A stretch of 64,000 nt of DNA from Hansschlegelia quercus (GTDB lineage: Bacteria; Pseudomonadota; Alphaproteobacteria; Rhizobiales; Methylopilaceae), in the NCBI RefSeq assembly GCF_004310425.1, contig NZ_SIUB01000002.1:248001-312000 (forward strand), given 5' to 3'. Below, in pieces: positions 49,677-61,373 of the stretch. The translations under genes were made by a program, and so were the position numbers. How positions within the stretch are numbered: the first letter of the stretch is position 1; each line of letters begins with the position of its first letter. The notes beneath the pieces were generated by a model that saw nothing but the letters and a program-made list of their open reading frames with translations, ran no database searches and was not told where the DNA came from.

Positions 49677-50984
49677 ATGTCCATGAGCGACGCCAATGCG
49701 CAGGCGGCCGAAAGCCGCTTTTTCCAGGCGAGCCTCGCTGAGATCGATCCGGAGCTCGCCGACGCCGTGAAGTCCGAACTCGGCCGCCAGCGCGACGAGA
49801 TCGAGCTGATCGCTTCGGAGAACATCGTCTCCCGTGCGGTGCTTGAGGCGCAGGGCTCAGTGCTCACGAACAAGTACGCCGAGGGTTACCCTGGCCGCCG
49901 CTACTACGGCGGCTGCCAGTTCGTCGACGTCGCGGAGCAACTCGCGATCGATCGGGCGAAGAAGCTCTTCAACTGCCAGTTCGCGAACGTTCAGCCCCAT
50001 TCGGGCGCGCAGGCGAACACCGCGGTGTTCTTCGCGCTCATGCAGCCGGGCGACACCTTCCTCGGCCTCGATCTCGCGGCCGGCGGCCATCTGACCCATG
50101 GCGCCAAGGCCGCGCTTTCGGGCAAGTGGTTCAACGCCGTGAACTACAATGTCCGCAAGGAAGACCAGCGGATCGACATGGACGAGGTCGCCAAGCTCGC
50201 CCGCGAGCACAAGCCCAAGGTGATCATCGCCGGCGGCTCGGCCTATCCGCGCCAGATCGACTTCGCCGCGTTCCGCAAGATCGCGGACGAGATCGGCGCG
50301 TATTTCATGGTCGACATGGCGCACTTCGCCGGTCTCGTCGCCGGCGGCGCGCACCCCAATCCGCTCGACCATTGCCACGTCGCCACGACCACGACGCACA
50401 AGACGCTTCGCGGTCCGCGCGGCGGCATGATCCTGACAAACGACGAGGCGCTCGCCAAGAAGTTCAACTCGGCGGTGTTCCCCGGCCTTCAAGGCGGCCC
50501 GCTGATGCATGTCATCGCCGCCAAGGCGGTGGCGTTCGGCGAGGCGTTGAAGCCTGACTTCAAGGTCTACATCAAGAACGTCATCGCCAACGCGAAGGCG
50601 CTTGCTGAAAACCTCAAGGGCCACGGCTTCGACATCGTCTCGGGCGGCACCGACACGCATCTGATGCTGGTCGACCTGCGTCCCAAGAAGCTGACGGGCA
50701 AGGTCTCCGAGATCGCGCTCGGCCGTGCGCACATAACCTGCAACAAGAACGGCATCCCCTACGATCCGGAGAAGCCGATGGTCACTTCGGGCATTCGTCT
50801 CGGCACGCCCGCCGGCACCACCCGCGGCTTCGGCGTCGCTGAGTTCCAGGAGGTCGGCGACCTGATTGCAACCGTTCTCGACGTGCTCTCCGAGAAGGGC
50901 GTGGAAGAGGACGCCGAGGTCGAGGCCAAGGTCCGCAAGCAGGTTTCGGCGCTGGTCGAGCGGTTCCCGCTTTACGCTGACTGA
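49677..50984 (+). CDS. glyA: serine hydroxymethyltransferase
   Basis: PLP enzyme that converts serine and tetrahydrofolate to glycine and methylene-tetrahydrofolate, the main one-carbon source. It has 435 residues. Conserved segments are [48 protein letters not shown], and [12 protein letters not shown] carrying the PLP-binding lysine. The ATG at 49677 is preceded by AGGAGGAG. It is followed 31 bases later by nrdR, a common neighbour. Confidence 0.98.
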   Translation: MSMSDANAQAAESRFFQASLAEIDPELADAVKSELGRQRDEIELIASENIVSRAVLEAQGSVLTNKYAEGYPGRRYYGGCQFVDVAEQLAIDRAKKLFNCQFANVQPHSGAQANTAVFFALMQPGDTFLGLDLAAGGHLTHGAKAALSGKWFNAVNYNVRKEDQRIDMDEVAKLAREHKPKVIIAGGSAYPRQIDFAAFRKIADEIGAYFMVDMAHFAGLVAGGAHPNPLDHCHVATTTTHKTLRGPRGGMILTNDEALAKKFNSAVFPGLQGGPLMHVIAAKAVAFGEALKPDFKVYIKNVIANAKALAENLKGHGFDIVSGGTDTHLMLVDLRPKKLTGKVSEIALGRAHITCNKNGIPYDPEKPMVTSGIRLGTPAGTTRGFGVAEFQEVGDLIATVLDVLSEKGVEEDAEVEAKVRKQVSALVERFPLYAD

Positions 50985-51015
50985 CCAGTCCAGAAAGAGG
51001 GTAGGAGCAGCCTGA

Positions 51016-51498
51016 ATGCGGTGTCCGCACTGCGGCGCGCCTGACAGCCAGGTCAAGGACTCCCGCCCCACCGAAGACGGCGCCGCGATCCGCAGAAGGC
51101 GGGTCTGCGGCGCCTGCAGCCAACGCTTCACCACCTTCGAGCGCGTGCAATTGCGCGAGCTCGTGGTGGCGAAGCGGTCCGGCCGCCGCGTTCCGTTCGA
51201 CCGCGACAAGCTGCATCGCTCGGTCACCATCGCGCTGCGCAAACGCCCGGTGGATCCGGAGCGGATCGAGACCATGGTGTCCGGCATCGTTCGCCAGCTC
51301 GAGAGCTCGGGCGACGCCGAGGTGACGGCCGCAACGATCGGCGGCCTCGTCATGGAGGGGCTCAAGAGCCTCGACGACGTCGCCTATGTGCGCTTCGCCT
51401 CCGTCTACAAGAACTTCCGCGAGGCGAAAGACTTCGAGACGCTGCTCGGCGAGCTTGCGGGCGAGGGCGATGCGCCGCTCTCCGGCCAGCTGCCGTGA
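51016..51498 (+). CDS. nrdR: transcriptional repressor NrdR
   Basis: ATP/dATP-sensing repressor of ribonucleotide reductase genes. The 160-residue protein has the zinc ribbon (CPHCGAP near residue 3, [12 protein letters not shown] near residue 31) and an ATP-cone domain ([27 protein letters not shown] through about residue 140). It stops in a GTGA overlap with ribD, so its expression is coupled to riboflavin genes, as in many proteobacteria. Confidence 0.97.
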   Translation: MRCPHCGAPDSQVKDSRPTEDGAAIRRRRVCGACSQRFTTFERVQLRELVVAKRSGRRVPFDRDKLHRSVTIALRKRPVDPERIETMVSGIVRQLESSGDAEVTAATIGGLVMEGLKSLDDVAYVRFASVYKNFREAKDFETLLGELAGEGDAPLSGQLP

Positions 51499-52616
51499 TC
51501 CAACAGAAATTGGCCGAGACGTCTTCGGCGGTCGACGAACGCTGGATGACACAGGCCATTGCGCTTGGCCGCCGCGGTCTTGGCCGAACCGCCCCCAACC
51601 CCTCCGTCGGCGCGATCCTTGTTTCGCCTGAAGGTTACGCCGTCGGCCGCGGCTGGACGGACGTCGGCGGCCGTCCGCATGCAGAAGTCCACGCGTTGGC
51701 TCGCGCTGGCGAGGCTGCTCGCGGCGCCACGCTCTACGTCACGCTCGAACCCTGTAGCCACCATGGCCGCACGCCGCCTTGCGCGCACGCCGTGATCGCC
51801 GCTGGCGTTGCGCGCGTCGTCTCGGCCGTAGGCGATCCCGATTCGCGCGTCAGCGGTCGCGGCCTGGCGCAGCTCATGGAGGCTGGCCTCGCCGTAACGT
51901 TCGGCGTTGGGGCCGTTGAAGCGCGGCGGCTCACAATCGGCCACATCACGCGCGTCACCCTCGGGCGGCCTCATGTCGCGCTGAAGCTTGCGGTCTCCGC
52001 TGACGGAAAGGTCGGGAGCGCCGATCGCCGTCCGGTCGCGATCACGGGCGAGGAGACCCGCGCGCGCGTCCACCTGATGCGCGCCGAGGCCGACGCCATC
52101 ATGGTCGGGATCGGGACCGTGCTGTCGGACGATCCGGCGCTGACCTGCCGGCTGCCGGGCATGGAGGATCGCTCTCCGATCCGGATCGTCATGGATTCGA
52201 CGCTTCGGACGCCGCTCGAGAGTTGTCTGGTGCGAACCGCCAGCGAGACCCCAACCTGGATCATCGGCGGCGTCGACGCCCCTGATGACGCCGAGAGGGC
52301 GCTGCGCGCCGCCGGTGCAGAAGTCATGCGGGTTCCCCTCGAGAATGGCCGCCCGTCCGTCAGCGAGACGCTTCATCTCTTGGGCGCGCGCGGCGTGACG
52401 CGATTGATGGTCGAGGGCGGCCCGACGCTTGCGGCCGCGCTGCTGAACGCCGATCTCGTGGACGCCGCGGCGATCGCGACCGCGCCGACCGCGCTCGGGC
52501 TGGACGCGGTGCCGGCGGTGGAAGGCCTAGGGCTTGATCAAGCTCTGTCGCGTTTCGCGCTCGTCGCCCGGACGCAGCTTGGCGCGGACGACTGGGCGGA
52601 GTACGAGCGCGGCTGA
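51495..52616 (+). CDS. ribD: bifunctional riboflavin deaminase/reductase RibD
   Basis: Second and third steps of riboflavin synthesis: deamination of the pyrimidine and reduction of the ribose side chain. It has 373 residues. The N-terminal cytidine deaminase-like domain has the zinc motif in [11 protein letters not shown] and [13 protein letters not shown]. The C-terminal reductase domain starts near residue 155 with [18 protein letters not shown] and has a phosphate-binding [14 protein letters not shown] start inside the nrdR stop. It leads ribD-ribE-ribH-nusB. Confidence 0.97.
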   Translation: MIQQKLAETSSAVDERWMTQAIALGRRGLGRTAPNPSVGAILVSPEGYAVGRGWTDVGGRPHAEVHALARAGEAARGATLYVTLEPCSHHGRTPPCAHAVIAAGVARVVSAVGDPDSRVSGRGLAQLMEAGLAVTFGVGAVEARRLTIGHITRVTLGRPHVALKLAVSADGKVGSADRRPVAITGEETRARVHLMRAEADAIMVGIGTVLSDDPALTCRLPGMEDRSPIRIVMDSTLRTPLESCLVRTASETPTWIIGGVDAPDDAERALRAAGAEVMRVPLENGRPSVSETLHLLGARGVTRLMVEGGPTLAAALLNADLVDAAAIATAPTALGLDAVPAVEGLGLDQALSRFALVARTQLGADDWAEYERG

Positions 52617-52655
52617 GGCGCCACAAACCACGCACACCTTCAGGCAGATCTCTTC

Positions 52656-53270
52656 ATGTTCACCGGCATCGTCACGGATATCGGCGAGATCGTCGCCATC
52701 GAACCGCGCGCTGAAATCCTGCGGCTGTCGATAGCCTCTCGCTTCGTCCCACAAGGCATCGACCTTGGCGCGTCAATCGCTTGCGACGGGGTATGCCTCA
52801 CCGTGGTGGCGGTCGAGCAGCGCGGGGAGGGCAGCGTGTTCTCCGTCGAGGTCGGGCCGGAGACGCTGTCGCTCACGACCGCGGGCGGCTGGCGCGCCGG
52901 ATCGCGGCTGAACCTGGAGCGGGCGCTGAAGATGGGCGACGAACTCGGCGGGCATCTCGTGCTCGGCCATGTCGACGGCGTCGCCAAGATTGTGGCGCGG
53001 GAGGACTTCGGCGACACCGTCCGCTTCACCTTCGAGGCGCCCGAGCTGCTTGCACGTTTCATCGCGGTGAAAGGCTCGATCTGCCTCGACGGGACGTCGC
53101 TCACGGTGAACACGGTCGACGCCACGCGCTTCTCGGTTCATCTCATTCCGCACACGCTTTCGGAGACCGCCTGGGGCGACCGGAAGGCCGGCGACCGCGT
53201 CAACCTCGAAGTCGACATGATGGCTCGCTACGTCGCGCGCCTTGCCGAGGCCTCCGCGGTTCGGTACTGA
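52656..53270 (+). CDS. ribE: riboflavin synthase, alpha subunit
   Basis: Last step of riboflavin synthesis, from two molecules of lumazine. It has 204 residues. It starts with the characteristic [10 protein letters not shown] and contains two lumazine-binding repeats (about residues 1-95 and 96-190), the second with [13 protein letters not shown]. It follows ribD by 39 bases. Confidence 0.97.
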   Translation: MFTGIVTDIGEIVAIEPRAEILRLSIASRFVPQGIDLGASIACDGVCLTVVAVEQRGEGSVFSVEVGPETLSLTTAGGWRAGSRLNLERALKMGDELGGHLVLGHVDGVAKIVAREDFGDTVRFTFEAPELLARFIAVKGSICLDGTSLTVNTVDATRFSVHLIPHTLSETAWGDRKAGDRVNLEVDMMARYVARLAEASAVRY

Positions 53271-53299
53271 GCCGTCCCAATCGATCGAGGCTGTTTTCC

Positions 53300-53782
53300 A
53301 TGGCTGAACCGCAGCGGCGCGCAGGCGTCGTCGAGCCCACGCGGGCGCGCGTGCTCGTGGTCGAAGCGCGTTACTACGACGCGATCGCCGACGAACTGCT
53401 CGCCGGGGCGACCGGTCATCTCGATGCCGCCGGCGCCACCTACGACGTCGTCACCGTTCCCGGCGCGTTGGAGATCCCCGCGACCATCGCGATCCTGCTC
53501 GATGCGGCTGCGGAAAAGGGCGAGCCCTATGACGCCGCGGTGGCGCTCGGCTGCGTCGTTCGTGGAGAGACCACGCATTACGAGATCGTCTCGAACGAAA
53601 GCGCGCGCGCGTTGATGGAGCTCTCCGTCGCCCGTAAGCTCGCGCTCGGCAACGGTATCCTGACCGTCGAGAACGATGCGCAGGCCTTCGCCCGCGCCCG
53701 TGTCGCCGAGATGAACAAGGGCGGCGGCGCGGCGGAAGCGGCGCTTGCTGTGCTGCGGCTGAAACGCCGCGGGGAGGGCTGA
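53300..53782 (+). CDS. ribH: 6,7-dimethyl-8-ribityllumazine synthase
   Basis: Condenses the pyrimidine intermediate with butanone phosphate. It has 160 residues. Typical segments are [52 protein letters not shown] (with the catalytic histidine near residue 93) and [19 protein letters not shown]. The ATG at 53300 is chosen for the family length. Three bases separate its stop from the nusB start. Confidence 0.97.
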   Translation: MAEPQRRAGVVEPTRARVLVVEARYYDAIADELLAGATGHLDAAGATYDVVTVPGALEIPATIAILLDAAAEKGEPYDAAVALGCVVRGETTHYEIVSNESARALMELSVARKLALGNGILTVENDAQAFARARVAEMNKGGGAAEAALAVLRLKRRGEG

Positions 53783-53785
53783 GCC

Positions 53786-54250
53786 ATGGCCAAGGGCGAA
53801 CAGCGCTCCGCCGCTAGGCTCGCAGCGGTGCAGGCGCTCTACCAGATGGATATCGCCGGCAGTCCGCTGCCGGACACGTTGGCGCAATTCGAGTCGCACT
53901 GGCTGGGCAAGGTCGTCGACGGCGACGAGTACAAGCCGGCCGAGGCGGCGTTTTTCCGCGATCTCGTCAAGGGCGTGCTGAAGGAGCAGCGGGCGCTCGA
54001 TCCGCTGATCGACCGGACGCTCCAGGCCGGCTGGCCGCTGAAGCGCGTCGAGGCGATCATGCGCGCCATCCTTCGCGCGGGAGCGTTCGAACTCGGCAAG
54101 CGCCGGGACGTGCCGGTGAAGGTGGTCATCACCGAGTATGTCGACATCGCGCACGCCTTCTTCGAGCGCGACGAGGCGGGCATGGTCAACGCCGTGCTCG
54201 ACGCGATCGCCCGCGAGGTGCGCGCGCCGGATTTCGAGAAGCAGGGCTAG
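53786..54250 (+). CDS. nusB: transcription antitermination factor NusB
   Basis: Binds boxA RNA with NusE/S10 and supports rRNA antitermination. The 154-residue helical protein starts RSAARLAAVQALYQMDIAG and contains LIDRTLQAGWPLKRVEAIMRAILRAGAFEL and KVVITEYVDIAHAFFE, typical of NusB. Its TAG stop shares the CTAG sequence with the stop of the convergent pncC. Confidence 0.96.
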   Translation: MAKGEQRSAARLAAVQALYQMDIAGSPLPDTLAQFESHWLGKVVDGDEYKPAEAAFFRDLVKGVLKEQRALDPLIDRTLQAGWPLKRVEAIMRAILRAGAFELGKRRDVPVKVVITEYVDIAHAFFERDEAGMVNAVLDAIAREVRAPDFEKQG

Positions 54251-54750
54251 CCCGCCTCCGTCTTTCCCGCCGCCTCGCAGAGCAACTCCAGCGCCGCGAT
54301 AACCGACAGGCGGCGCACCTCGCCGCGTCCGACGTCGCCGAAGCGCCGCGCTTGGTGAAGCGTAGGCCTTCCCGCGCGTGCGGCGGCGAAATGCACGAGA
54401 CCCACGGGCTTCGCCATGGACCCGCCGCCGGGCCCCGCGACCCCCGTGATGGCGACCGTAAGGCCCGCGCCCGAAGCGGCGAGCGCGCCTTCGGCCATGG
54501 CGCAGGCGACTCCCGCGCTGACGGCGCCGTGGACCTTCAGCATTGCTTCCGGAACGCCGAGCATCGCCGTCTTCGCCGCGTTGGAATAGGTGACGAAGCC
54601 GCGGTCGAACGCGTCGGACGAGCCGGGAACCTCCGTCAGCGCGCCTGCGACGAGTCCGCCGGTGCAGGATTCGGCGGTGACGATCATGACTCCCAAGCCG
54701 CGCGCCAACCGCAGCGCCTCGTCCGCAAGGCTCGCGACCGAACGGGTCAT
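54247..54750 (-). CDS. pncC: nicotinamide-nucleotide amidohydrolase, CinA C-terminal type
   Basis: Deamidates NMN to nicotinate mononucleotide and recycles pyridine nucleotides. It has 167 residues, i.e. a free-standing CinA C-terminal domain. Family motifs: MIVTAESCTGGLVAGALTEVPGSS, FVTYSNAAKTAMLGV, AITGVAGPGGGSMAKPVGLVHF. The ATG overlaps the ispDF stop by 4 bases (ATGA), so both are translated together. Stops of pncC and nusB interlock at CTAG. Confidence 0.94.
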   Translation of the reverse strand: MTRSVASLADEALRLARGLGVMIVTAESCTGGLVAGALTEVPGSSDAFDRGFVTYSNAAKTAMLGVPEAMLKVHGAVSAGVACAMAEGALAASGAGLTVAITGVAGPGGGSMAKPVGLVHFAAARAGRPTLHQARRFGDVGRGEVRRLSVIAALELLCEAAGKTEAG

Positions 54751-55967
54751 CGGTCGAAGCCTTCGGTGAACGGCAGGCGGATGGTGGCGGAGGCCATCGC
54801 CGCCAATCCTTCGCGCCGACCGGCAAAGCCGAGCCGCTCCGTCGTCGTCGCCTTCACGCCGACGCGGCTCACGGGCACCCCCGCGATCTCCGCGATCCGC
54901 GCGCGCATCCGCTCGCGATGGGGTCCGATCTTCGGCGCCTCGCCGATGATCGTGAGATCGAGATGCGCGATAACGCCGCCCGCCGCGCGCACCAGCCGGC
55001 AGGCCTCGGCAAGGAACTGACCGGACTCCGCACCCTTCCACTTCATGTCGGACGGCGGGAAGTGGGCGCCAATGTCGCCGTCGCCGAGCGCCCCGAGCAC
55101 CGCATCGGTGAGCGCGTGGAGCGCCACGTCCGCGTCGGAGTGGCCGGCGAGACCGAATGGGTGCGGGATCACGACGCCGCCGAGGATGACGTGGTCGCCG
55201 GGCCCAAAGGCGTGCACGTCGAAGCCCGAGCCGGTGCGGACGTCGCCAAGCGCCAGGAACGCGCGGCCGGCGCGCCTCAGCGCCTCGTCGTCGAACTGGT
55301 CGGGCGTGGTGAGCTTCAGATTGCGCCCTTCGCCCTCGAACAGCGCGACGCGACCTCCCGCCCAGGCGAACAGGGCGCCGTCGTCCGTGAAGCCCTCTCG
55401 GCCTTCGCGCGCTGCGCGCGCATGCGCGGCGACGAGGTCGGCGTAGCGGAAGGCCTGGGGGGTCTGCAGCGCGCGCAATCGCGAACGGTCCAGGGTTTCG
55501 CCTCGCCAATCACCCTCGATCGCGACGCAGATCGTGTCGGTGACATCCGTGGCGGGGACAGCGGCGCCCGACGCCGCGGCCGCTTCGATCGCCCGGTCGA
55601 TCAGGCCGGAAGACGTGAACGGTCGGGCGGCGTCGTGCACGAGGACGATCTCGGCAGCTGAGCCTTCGAGAGCGGCCAGGCCAGCGCTGACGGAGGCCTG
55701 TCGCGTCGCGCCGCCGGTCGCGGGCGGAAGAAGCTTCGGGTGGGCAGAGACGGCCGCGTGATAGAGGGCCTCGTGCCCTGCGCCGATGACGATGGCGACC
55801 TGGTCAATGCGAGGATGCTCGAGGAAAGCGCGAGCGGATGCCGCCAGCATCGCCTCGCCACCGAGATCGCGGAATTGCTTCGGCTGATCGCCGCGCGCGC
55901 GAATGCCGGCGCCCGCAGCGCAGATCAGGGCTGCGACCCGCGGCGGGCGCTCCGAAGATGCTTCCAT
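54747..55967 (-). CDS. ispDF: bifunctional MEP pathway enzyme IspD-IspF
   Basis: Fusion of MEP cytidylyltransferase (IspD, third step) and cyclodiphosphate synthase (IspF, fifth step) in isoprenoid synthesis. It has 406 residues. The IspD part (about residues 8-230) has AALICAAGAGIRARGDQPKQF and VLVHDAARPFTS. The IspF part (from about residue 244) begins RTGSGFDVHAFGPGDHVILGG, with zinc ligands D-x-H and H, and GHSDADVALHALTDAVLGALGDGDIG. This gene fusion occurs in alphaproteobacteria and some others. It is divergent from dusB. Confidence 0.97.
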   Translation of the reverse strand: MEASSERPPRVAALICAAGAGIRARGDQPKQFRDLGGEAMLAASARAFLEHPRIDQVAIVIGAGHEALYHAAVSAHPKLLPPATGGATRQASVSAGLAALEGSAAEIVLVHDAARPFTSSGLIDRAIEAAAASGAAVPATDVTDTICVAIEGDWRGETLDRSRLRALQTPQAFRYADLVAAHARAAREGREGFTDDGALFAWAGGRVALFEGEGRNLKLTTPDQFDDEALRRAGRAFLALGDVRTGSGFDVHAFGPGDHVILGGVVIPHPFGLAGHSDADVALHALTDAVLGALGDGDIGAHFPPSDMKWKGAESGQFLAEACRLVRAAGGVIAHLDLTIIGEAPKIGPHRERMRARIAEIAGVPVSRVGVKATTTERLGFAGRREGLAAMASATIRLPFTEGFDR

Positions 55968-56012
55968 GAGCCTACGCTTTCAGCAGATTTCCGGAGCGGT
56001 TCTAGCCGAGCA

Positions 56013-56027
56013 GAGACACGATGTCTC
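56013..56027. promoter_or_regulatory. inverted repeat between ispDF and dusB
   Basis: GAGACA (56013-56018) and TGTCTC (56022-56027) are perfect complements around CGA. It sits 46 bases upstream of ispDF and 73 bases upstream of dusB. Either promoter could use it as an operator; no factor is known. Confidence 0.4.
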
Positions 56028-56099
56028 ATAATCGCGTTTCGCTGTTGAACTAAAGGCCAAACTGGCTAATCTGTGGGCACAGGATGGCGCGACTAATTT

Positions 56100-57128
56100 A
56101 TGAGCACCAGTAAACCAGCAATAAGTTCCCAGCTTCTCATCGGTCGTGTTCGGCCGGAGAATTCGGTTCTGCTTGCGCCGATGTCCGGCGTAACAGACCT
56201 CGCCTTCCGGCGGATCGCGGCGCGGACCGGCGCCGGCATGGTCGTCTCCGAGATGGTCGCGTCCGCCGAACTTGCGCGCGCCGACGACGAGGCTCGGTTG
56301 CGGGCGGAAGGCTCGGGGCTCGACATCCACGTGGTGCAGTTGGCAGGCCGCGATCCCCAGTGGATGGCTGAAGCCGCCCGGGTCGCAGTCGGCGCAGGCG
56401 CCGCGATTGTCGACATCAATATGGGCTGTCCCGCCAAGAAGGTCGTTGGCGGCCACGGCGGCTCGGCCTTGTTGAAGGAGCTCGACCTCGCAGTTCGTTT
56501 GATCGCAGCGACCGTCGCTGCGGTGGATGCGCCGGTCACGGTCAAGATGCGGCTCGGCTGGGACGATAGCAGCATCGTCGCGCCTGAGCTCGCTCAACGA
56601 GCCGAGGCGGAGGGCGCCGCGATGGTCACCGTCCACGGCCGCACGCGTTCGCAGTTCTACGAGGGCAAGGCGGATTGGTCGGCGATCGCCGCGGTCAAGG
56701 ATGCGGTGTCGATCCCGGTGGTCGCGAACGGCGATCTGGTGGCGCTTGACGATGCGACGGCGATGCTGGCCGCGTCCAGCGCCGACGCCGTGATGATCGG
56801 TCGCGGCGCGCAGGGAAAGCCGTGGTTCCCCGGCGCCGTCGCAGCCTTCCTGAAGACGGGCGTGCGTCCTGCCGAGCCATCTCTTGCGACGCAGCAGGCG
56901 CTTGCGATCGAACACTATGACGGCATCCTCACGCTCTACGGACGCGACGTCGGCGTACGCCACGCGCGCAAGCATCTCGGCTGGTATATCGACGCCGCCG
57001 CGGAGACCGTGGGCGAGGACGCGCCGCGCGACCTGAAGGCAGACGCGATGACCGCCACGACGCCTGAGGCGGCGCTTTCCGCGCTCGACCGCGCCTATTC
57101 CACGCTCGCCTGGAGGGCCGCCGCTTGA
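56100..57128 (+). CDS. dusB: tRNA-dihydrouridine synthase (DusB/NifR3)
   Basis: FMN enzyme that reduces uridine to dihydrouridine in tRNA. It has 342 residues in a TIM barrel. It shows [17 protein letters not shown] at the start, the catalytic cysteine in [35 protein letters not shown], and [12 protein letters not shown]. In rhizobia-like genomes it precedes ntrBC as nifR3, and the same happens here: the ntrB start overlaps its stop. Confidence 0.96.
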   Translation: MSTSKPAISSQLLIGRVRPENSVLLAPMSGVTDLAFRRIAARTGAGMVVSEMVASAELARADDEARLRAEGSGLDIHVVQLAGRDPQWMAEAARVAVGAGAAIVDINMGCPAKKVVGGHGGSALLKELDLAVRLIAATVAAVDAPVTVKMRLGWDDSSIVAPELAQRAEAEGAAMVTVHGRTRSQFYEGKADWSAIAAVKDAVSIPVVANGDLVALDDATAMLAASSADAVMIGRGAQGKPWFPGAVAAFLKTGVRPAEPSLATQQALAIEHYDGILTLYGRDVGVRHARKHLGWYIDAAAETVGEDAPRDLKADAMTATTPEAALSALDRAYSTLAWRAAA

Positions 57129-58249
57129 GCGTCGCAGCGGCCAAGCCGCGCTCCGGCGCGGGCGCTCCCGAGGCAGTGCTGAACGCGCTGCCGCACCCCG
57201 TGATCTGCGTGGCCGAGGATGGCCGCATCGTCGACGTCAACGTCGCGGCGGAGGCGTTCTTCGAAGCGAGCGCGATCGTGCTGCGCCGGCATCACATCCG
57301 CGAGTTCGCGCCCTTCGGCTCGCCGCTGATCGCGCTGATCGACCAAGCGCGGGAGCGCAACGCGCCCGTCAACGAATACCGCGTCGACCTCGGCACGCCC
57401 CGCAATGGCGGCGAGCGGATCGTCGACGTCCATGTCGCTCCGCTCGGCGACAAGCCGGGCGTGCTGATCGTGGTGCTGCAGGAGCGCACGATCGCCGACA
57501 AGATGGATCGCCAGCTCACCCATCGCGGCGCCGCGCGCTCGGTGACCGCGCTTGCCGCCATGCTGGCGCACGAGATTAAGAACCCGCTTTCCGGCATCCG
57601 CGGCGCCGCGCAGCTGCTGGAGCAGTCCGCGACCGACGAGGACCGCCAGCTTACGCGCCTCATCTGCGACGAGGCCGACCGCATCGTGAAACTCGTCGAC
57701 CGTATGGAGGTGTTCTCCGACGAACGGCCGATCGAGCGCGAGGCGGTGAACATCCACGCGGTTCTGGAGCATGTGAAGCGGCTGGCGCTTTCTGGCTTCG
57801 GCCGCAACATCCGCATCATCGAGGAATACGACCCCTCGCTGCCGCCGGTGCTCGCCAACCGCGACCAGCTTATCCAGGTCTTCCTCAACCTCGTGAAGAA
57901 CGCAGCCGAGGCGCTCAGCGACACGCCCGACGCCGAAATCCACCTTTCAACGGCCTTTCGGCCCGGCGTCCGCCTGAGCGTTCCGGGATCGACCACCAAG
58001 GTCAGCCTCCCGCTGGTCTTCACCGTACGGGACAACGGTCCCGGCGTGCCCGAAGACCTGATCCCGCATCTGTTCGATCCGTTCGTCACCACCAAGCCGA
58101 CGGGGTCAGGGCTTGGCCTCGCCCTGGTCGCCAAGATCGTCGGCAATCATGGCGGTATCATCGAGTGCGACTCGCAGCCGCGCCGGACCGTCTTTCGGGT
58201 GCTGATGCCCATGTTCGTCGGCGAGGCCGGCGGCGCCTTGAGGAGCTGA
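57125..58249 (+). CDS. ntrB: nitrogen regulation sensor kinase NtrB
   Basis: Cytosolic histidine kinase/phosphatase that, under PII control, sets the phosphorylation of NtrC. It has 374 residues. A PAS domain (about residues 15-120) precedes the HisKA dimerisation helix with the phosphohistidine H149 in [13 protein letters not shown]. The HATPase domain has [10 protein letters not shown] (N box), [10 protein letters not shown] (G1) and GSGLGLALV (G2). TTG start in a TTGA overlap with dusB. It is followed by ntrC 7 bases later. Confidence 0.96.
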   Translation: MSVAAAKPRSGAGAPEAVLNALPHPVICVAEDGRIVDVNVAAEAFFEASAIVLRRHHIREFAPFGSPLIALIDQARERNAPVNEYRVDLGTPRNGGERIVDVHVAPLGDKPGVLIVVLQERTIADKMDRQLTHRGAARSVTALAAMLAHEIKNPLSGIRGAAQLLEQSATDEDRQLTRLICDEADRIVKLVDRMEVFSDERPIEREAVNIHAVLEHVKRLALSGFGRNIRIIEEYDPSLPPVLANRDQLIQVFLNLVKNAAEALSDTPDAEIHLSTAFRPGVRLSVPGSTTKVSLPLVFTVRDNGPGVPEDLIPHLFDPFVTTKPTGSGLGLALVAKIVGNHGGIIECDSQPRRTVFRVLMPMFVGEAGGALRS

Positions 58250-58256
58250 ATCGTCC

Positions 58257-59696
<1,440 letters not shown>

Positions 59697-59705
59697 GGTC
59701 CGTCC

Positions 59706-61373
59706 TCAGCCGAACGCCGCGTCGTCATTGGTCTCGTAGACCCGCGGCGTGAACATCCAGAGCTTGCCGTCGGCGCGCGCGAAGGTGCGGGTCTTCGATG
59801 ATCCGACCATGATCAGCGTGCGCATGTCGACCGCCGCCGGGTCGAGCTCGCCCAGCGTCGTGATCGTGATCCGCTCGCCCGGCCGTCCGACGTTCCAGGC
59901 GAGCGCTACCGGCGTCTCCGGCTTCCGATGACGGCGCAGGATCGCTAGCGCGTCCTCGAGCTGATGCCGGCGCCTCAGCGAAGCTGGATTGTAGAGCGCA
60001 AGCGCGAAGTCTGCTTCCGCCGCCCCATCCAGTCGCTTGGCGATGATCGGCCACGGCTTCAGCTGGTCGGAAAGCGAGATCACCGCGAAATCGTGGCCGA
60101 GCGGCGCGCCGAGACGTGAGGCGGCGCCTTGCATCGCCGACATCCCGGGCGTCACCTCCACCATCACACTCGGCCAGCGCGTAGGGTCGGCGACCATCGC
60201 CTCCATGACGGCGGCTGCCATGCCGAAGATTCCCGCGTCGCCGGATGAGACCACCGCCACCTCGCGACCAAGCCCGGCGAGCGTCAGGGCGGCCTGCGCG
60301 CGTTCGAGCTCGACCCGGTTGTCGGAGCCGTGCCGCCGCTGGCCAGCGCGCTCCGGGACCATGGCGAGATAGCCTTCATAGCCCACGAGGTCGCTTGCGC
60401 GATCAAGCGCGGCCGCCGCCTCCGGCGCAAGCCAGCCGCGCTGGCCGGGCCCCAAACCGACGACTGTCACGCGACCTGGCGCGCGGCCGATCTGCTCTGG
60501 CGCGACAGGCGTGGGGAAACGATGGAGTCGGAATCCTGCCTCGCTGTGGACGATCTCGCCCGGTTCGATCCGCGACTCGACGATGCGGAGCGGCACGGCG
60601 CGCGAGATCAGTGTTTCGGAGAAGATGTGGTGCACGGGCGCGCCCTCGGGCGCGGTCGCGAGCGCCAACGCGGCCGGCGCGAAGCCAAGGCGACCGAACG
60701 CCTCGTCCATGACGGCGAGCGTCGACGCATCCGGCCGATCGAATTCGGCGATCAGCGACTTCGGGTGAAACAGCAGACCGCCGGCGGGCGGCGCCTCGGC
60801 GGTCTCAGTCACCTTGATGACCACCGCGCCGTCACTCGACAAGGGCACGCCGGAGCCCTCGAGCCATGGCGCTCCGCCCTCGATCCGGGCCTTCGCGCCG
60901 CCGAGCAGAGCGGCCGTGACGGCCTTGGCGTCGTCAGGGTTCGCCAGTGCGTAGCCAGAAGGTGGCGTCTCAAGCACGAGGCCGAAGCGCCGAGCGCCCG
61001 CGCCCGTGATTGCAGCGTTGGCGCCGAGCTTCTCGGCGAGGTCGCGCGCCATGGCGTCGCCGCCCGTAAGGCCGCCAAGCAGGGGCACGACGACCGCGCC
61101 GTCGTCGCTGAGGGCGAGCACAGGCGGCTCGGCCCGCTTGTCGCGGAGATGCGGCGCAATGAGCCGGATGAGGATGCCGGCCGCGCAGATCCCGAGGATC
61201 GGCCGGCCCGCGCGGAAAAGCTCGGCCACAAGTTCGCCGGCGTCGTCGAAGCTCGTATCGACGTCTTGGACGCGACCCGCGAGGCCGAAGGTCTCACCAA
61301 TGACGATCTCGGCCGTCCGGCGCGCGATCGGCAACCCCGAGACGTTGAAGACGAGGATGGCGGGCCGGTTCAC
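59706..61373 (-). CDS. cobJ: CbiG-like/CobJ fusion, precorrin-3B C17-methyltransferase
   Basis: Cobalamin ring synthesis protein of 555 residues. Residues 1-130 match the CbiG N-terminal region (GICAAGILIRLIAPHLRDKR, then LLGGLTGGDAMA). Residues about 180-295 occupy the place of the CbiG C-terminal part but lack its usual glycine-rich signature. From residue 300 comes the SAM-dependent methyltransferase (CobJ): VTVVGLGPGQRGWLAPEA, VVSSGDAGIFGMA, VEVTPGMSAMQGAASRLG and LYNPASLRRR. The GTG start overlaps the cobI stop (GTGA). Together with cobI, cobH and cobG it forms an operon. Confidence 0.9.
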   Translation of the reverse strand: MNRPAILVFNVSGLPIARRTAEIVIGETFGLAGRVQDVDTSFDDAGELVAELFRAGRPILGICAAGILIRLIAPHLRDKRAEPPVLALSDDGAVVVPLLGGLTGGDAMARDLAEKLGANAAITGAGARRFGLVLETPPSGYALANPDDAKAVTAALLGGAKARIEGGAPWLEGSGVPLSSDGAVVIKVTETAEAPPAGGLLFHPKSLIAEFDRPDASTLAVMDEAFGRLGFAPAALALATAPEGAPVHHIFSETLISRAVPLRIVESRIEPGEIVHSEAGFRLHRFPTPVAPEQIGRAPGRVTVVGLGPGQRGWLAPEAAAALDRASDLVGYEGYLAMVPERAGQRRHGSDNRVELERAQAALTLAGLGREVAVVSSGDAGIFGMAAAVMEAMVADPTRWPSVMVEVTPGMSAMQGAASRLGAPLGHDFAVISLSDQLKPWPIIAKRLDGAAEADFALALYNPASLRRRHQLEDALAILRRHRKPETPVALAWNVGRPGERITITTLGELDPAAVDMRTLIMVGSSKTRTFARADGKLWMFTPRVYETNDDAAFG

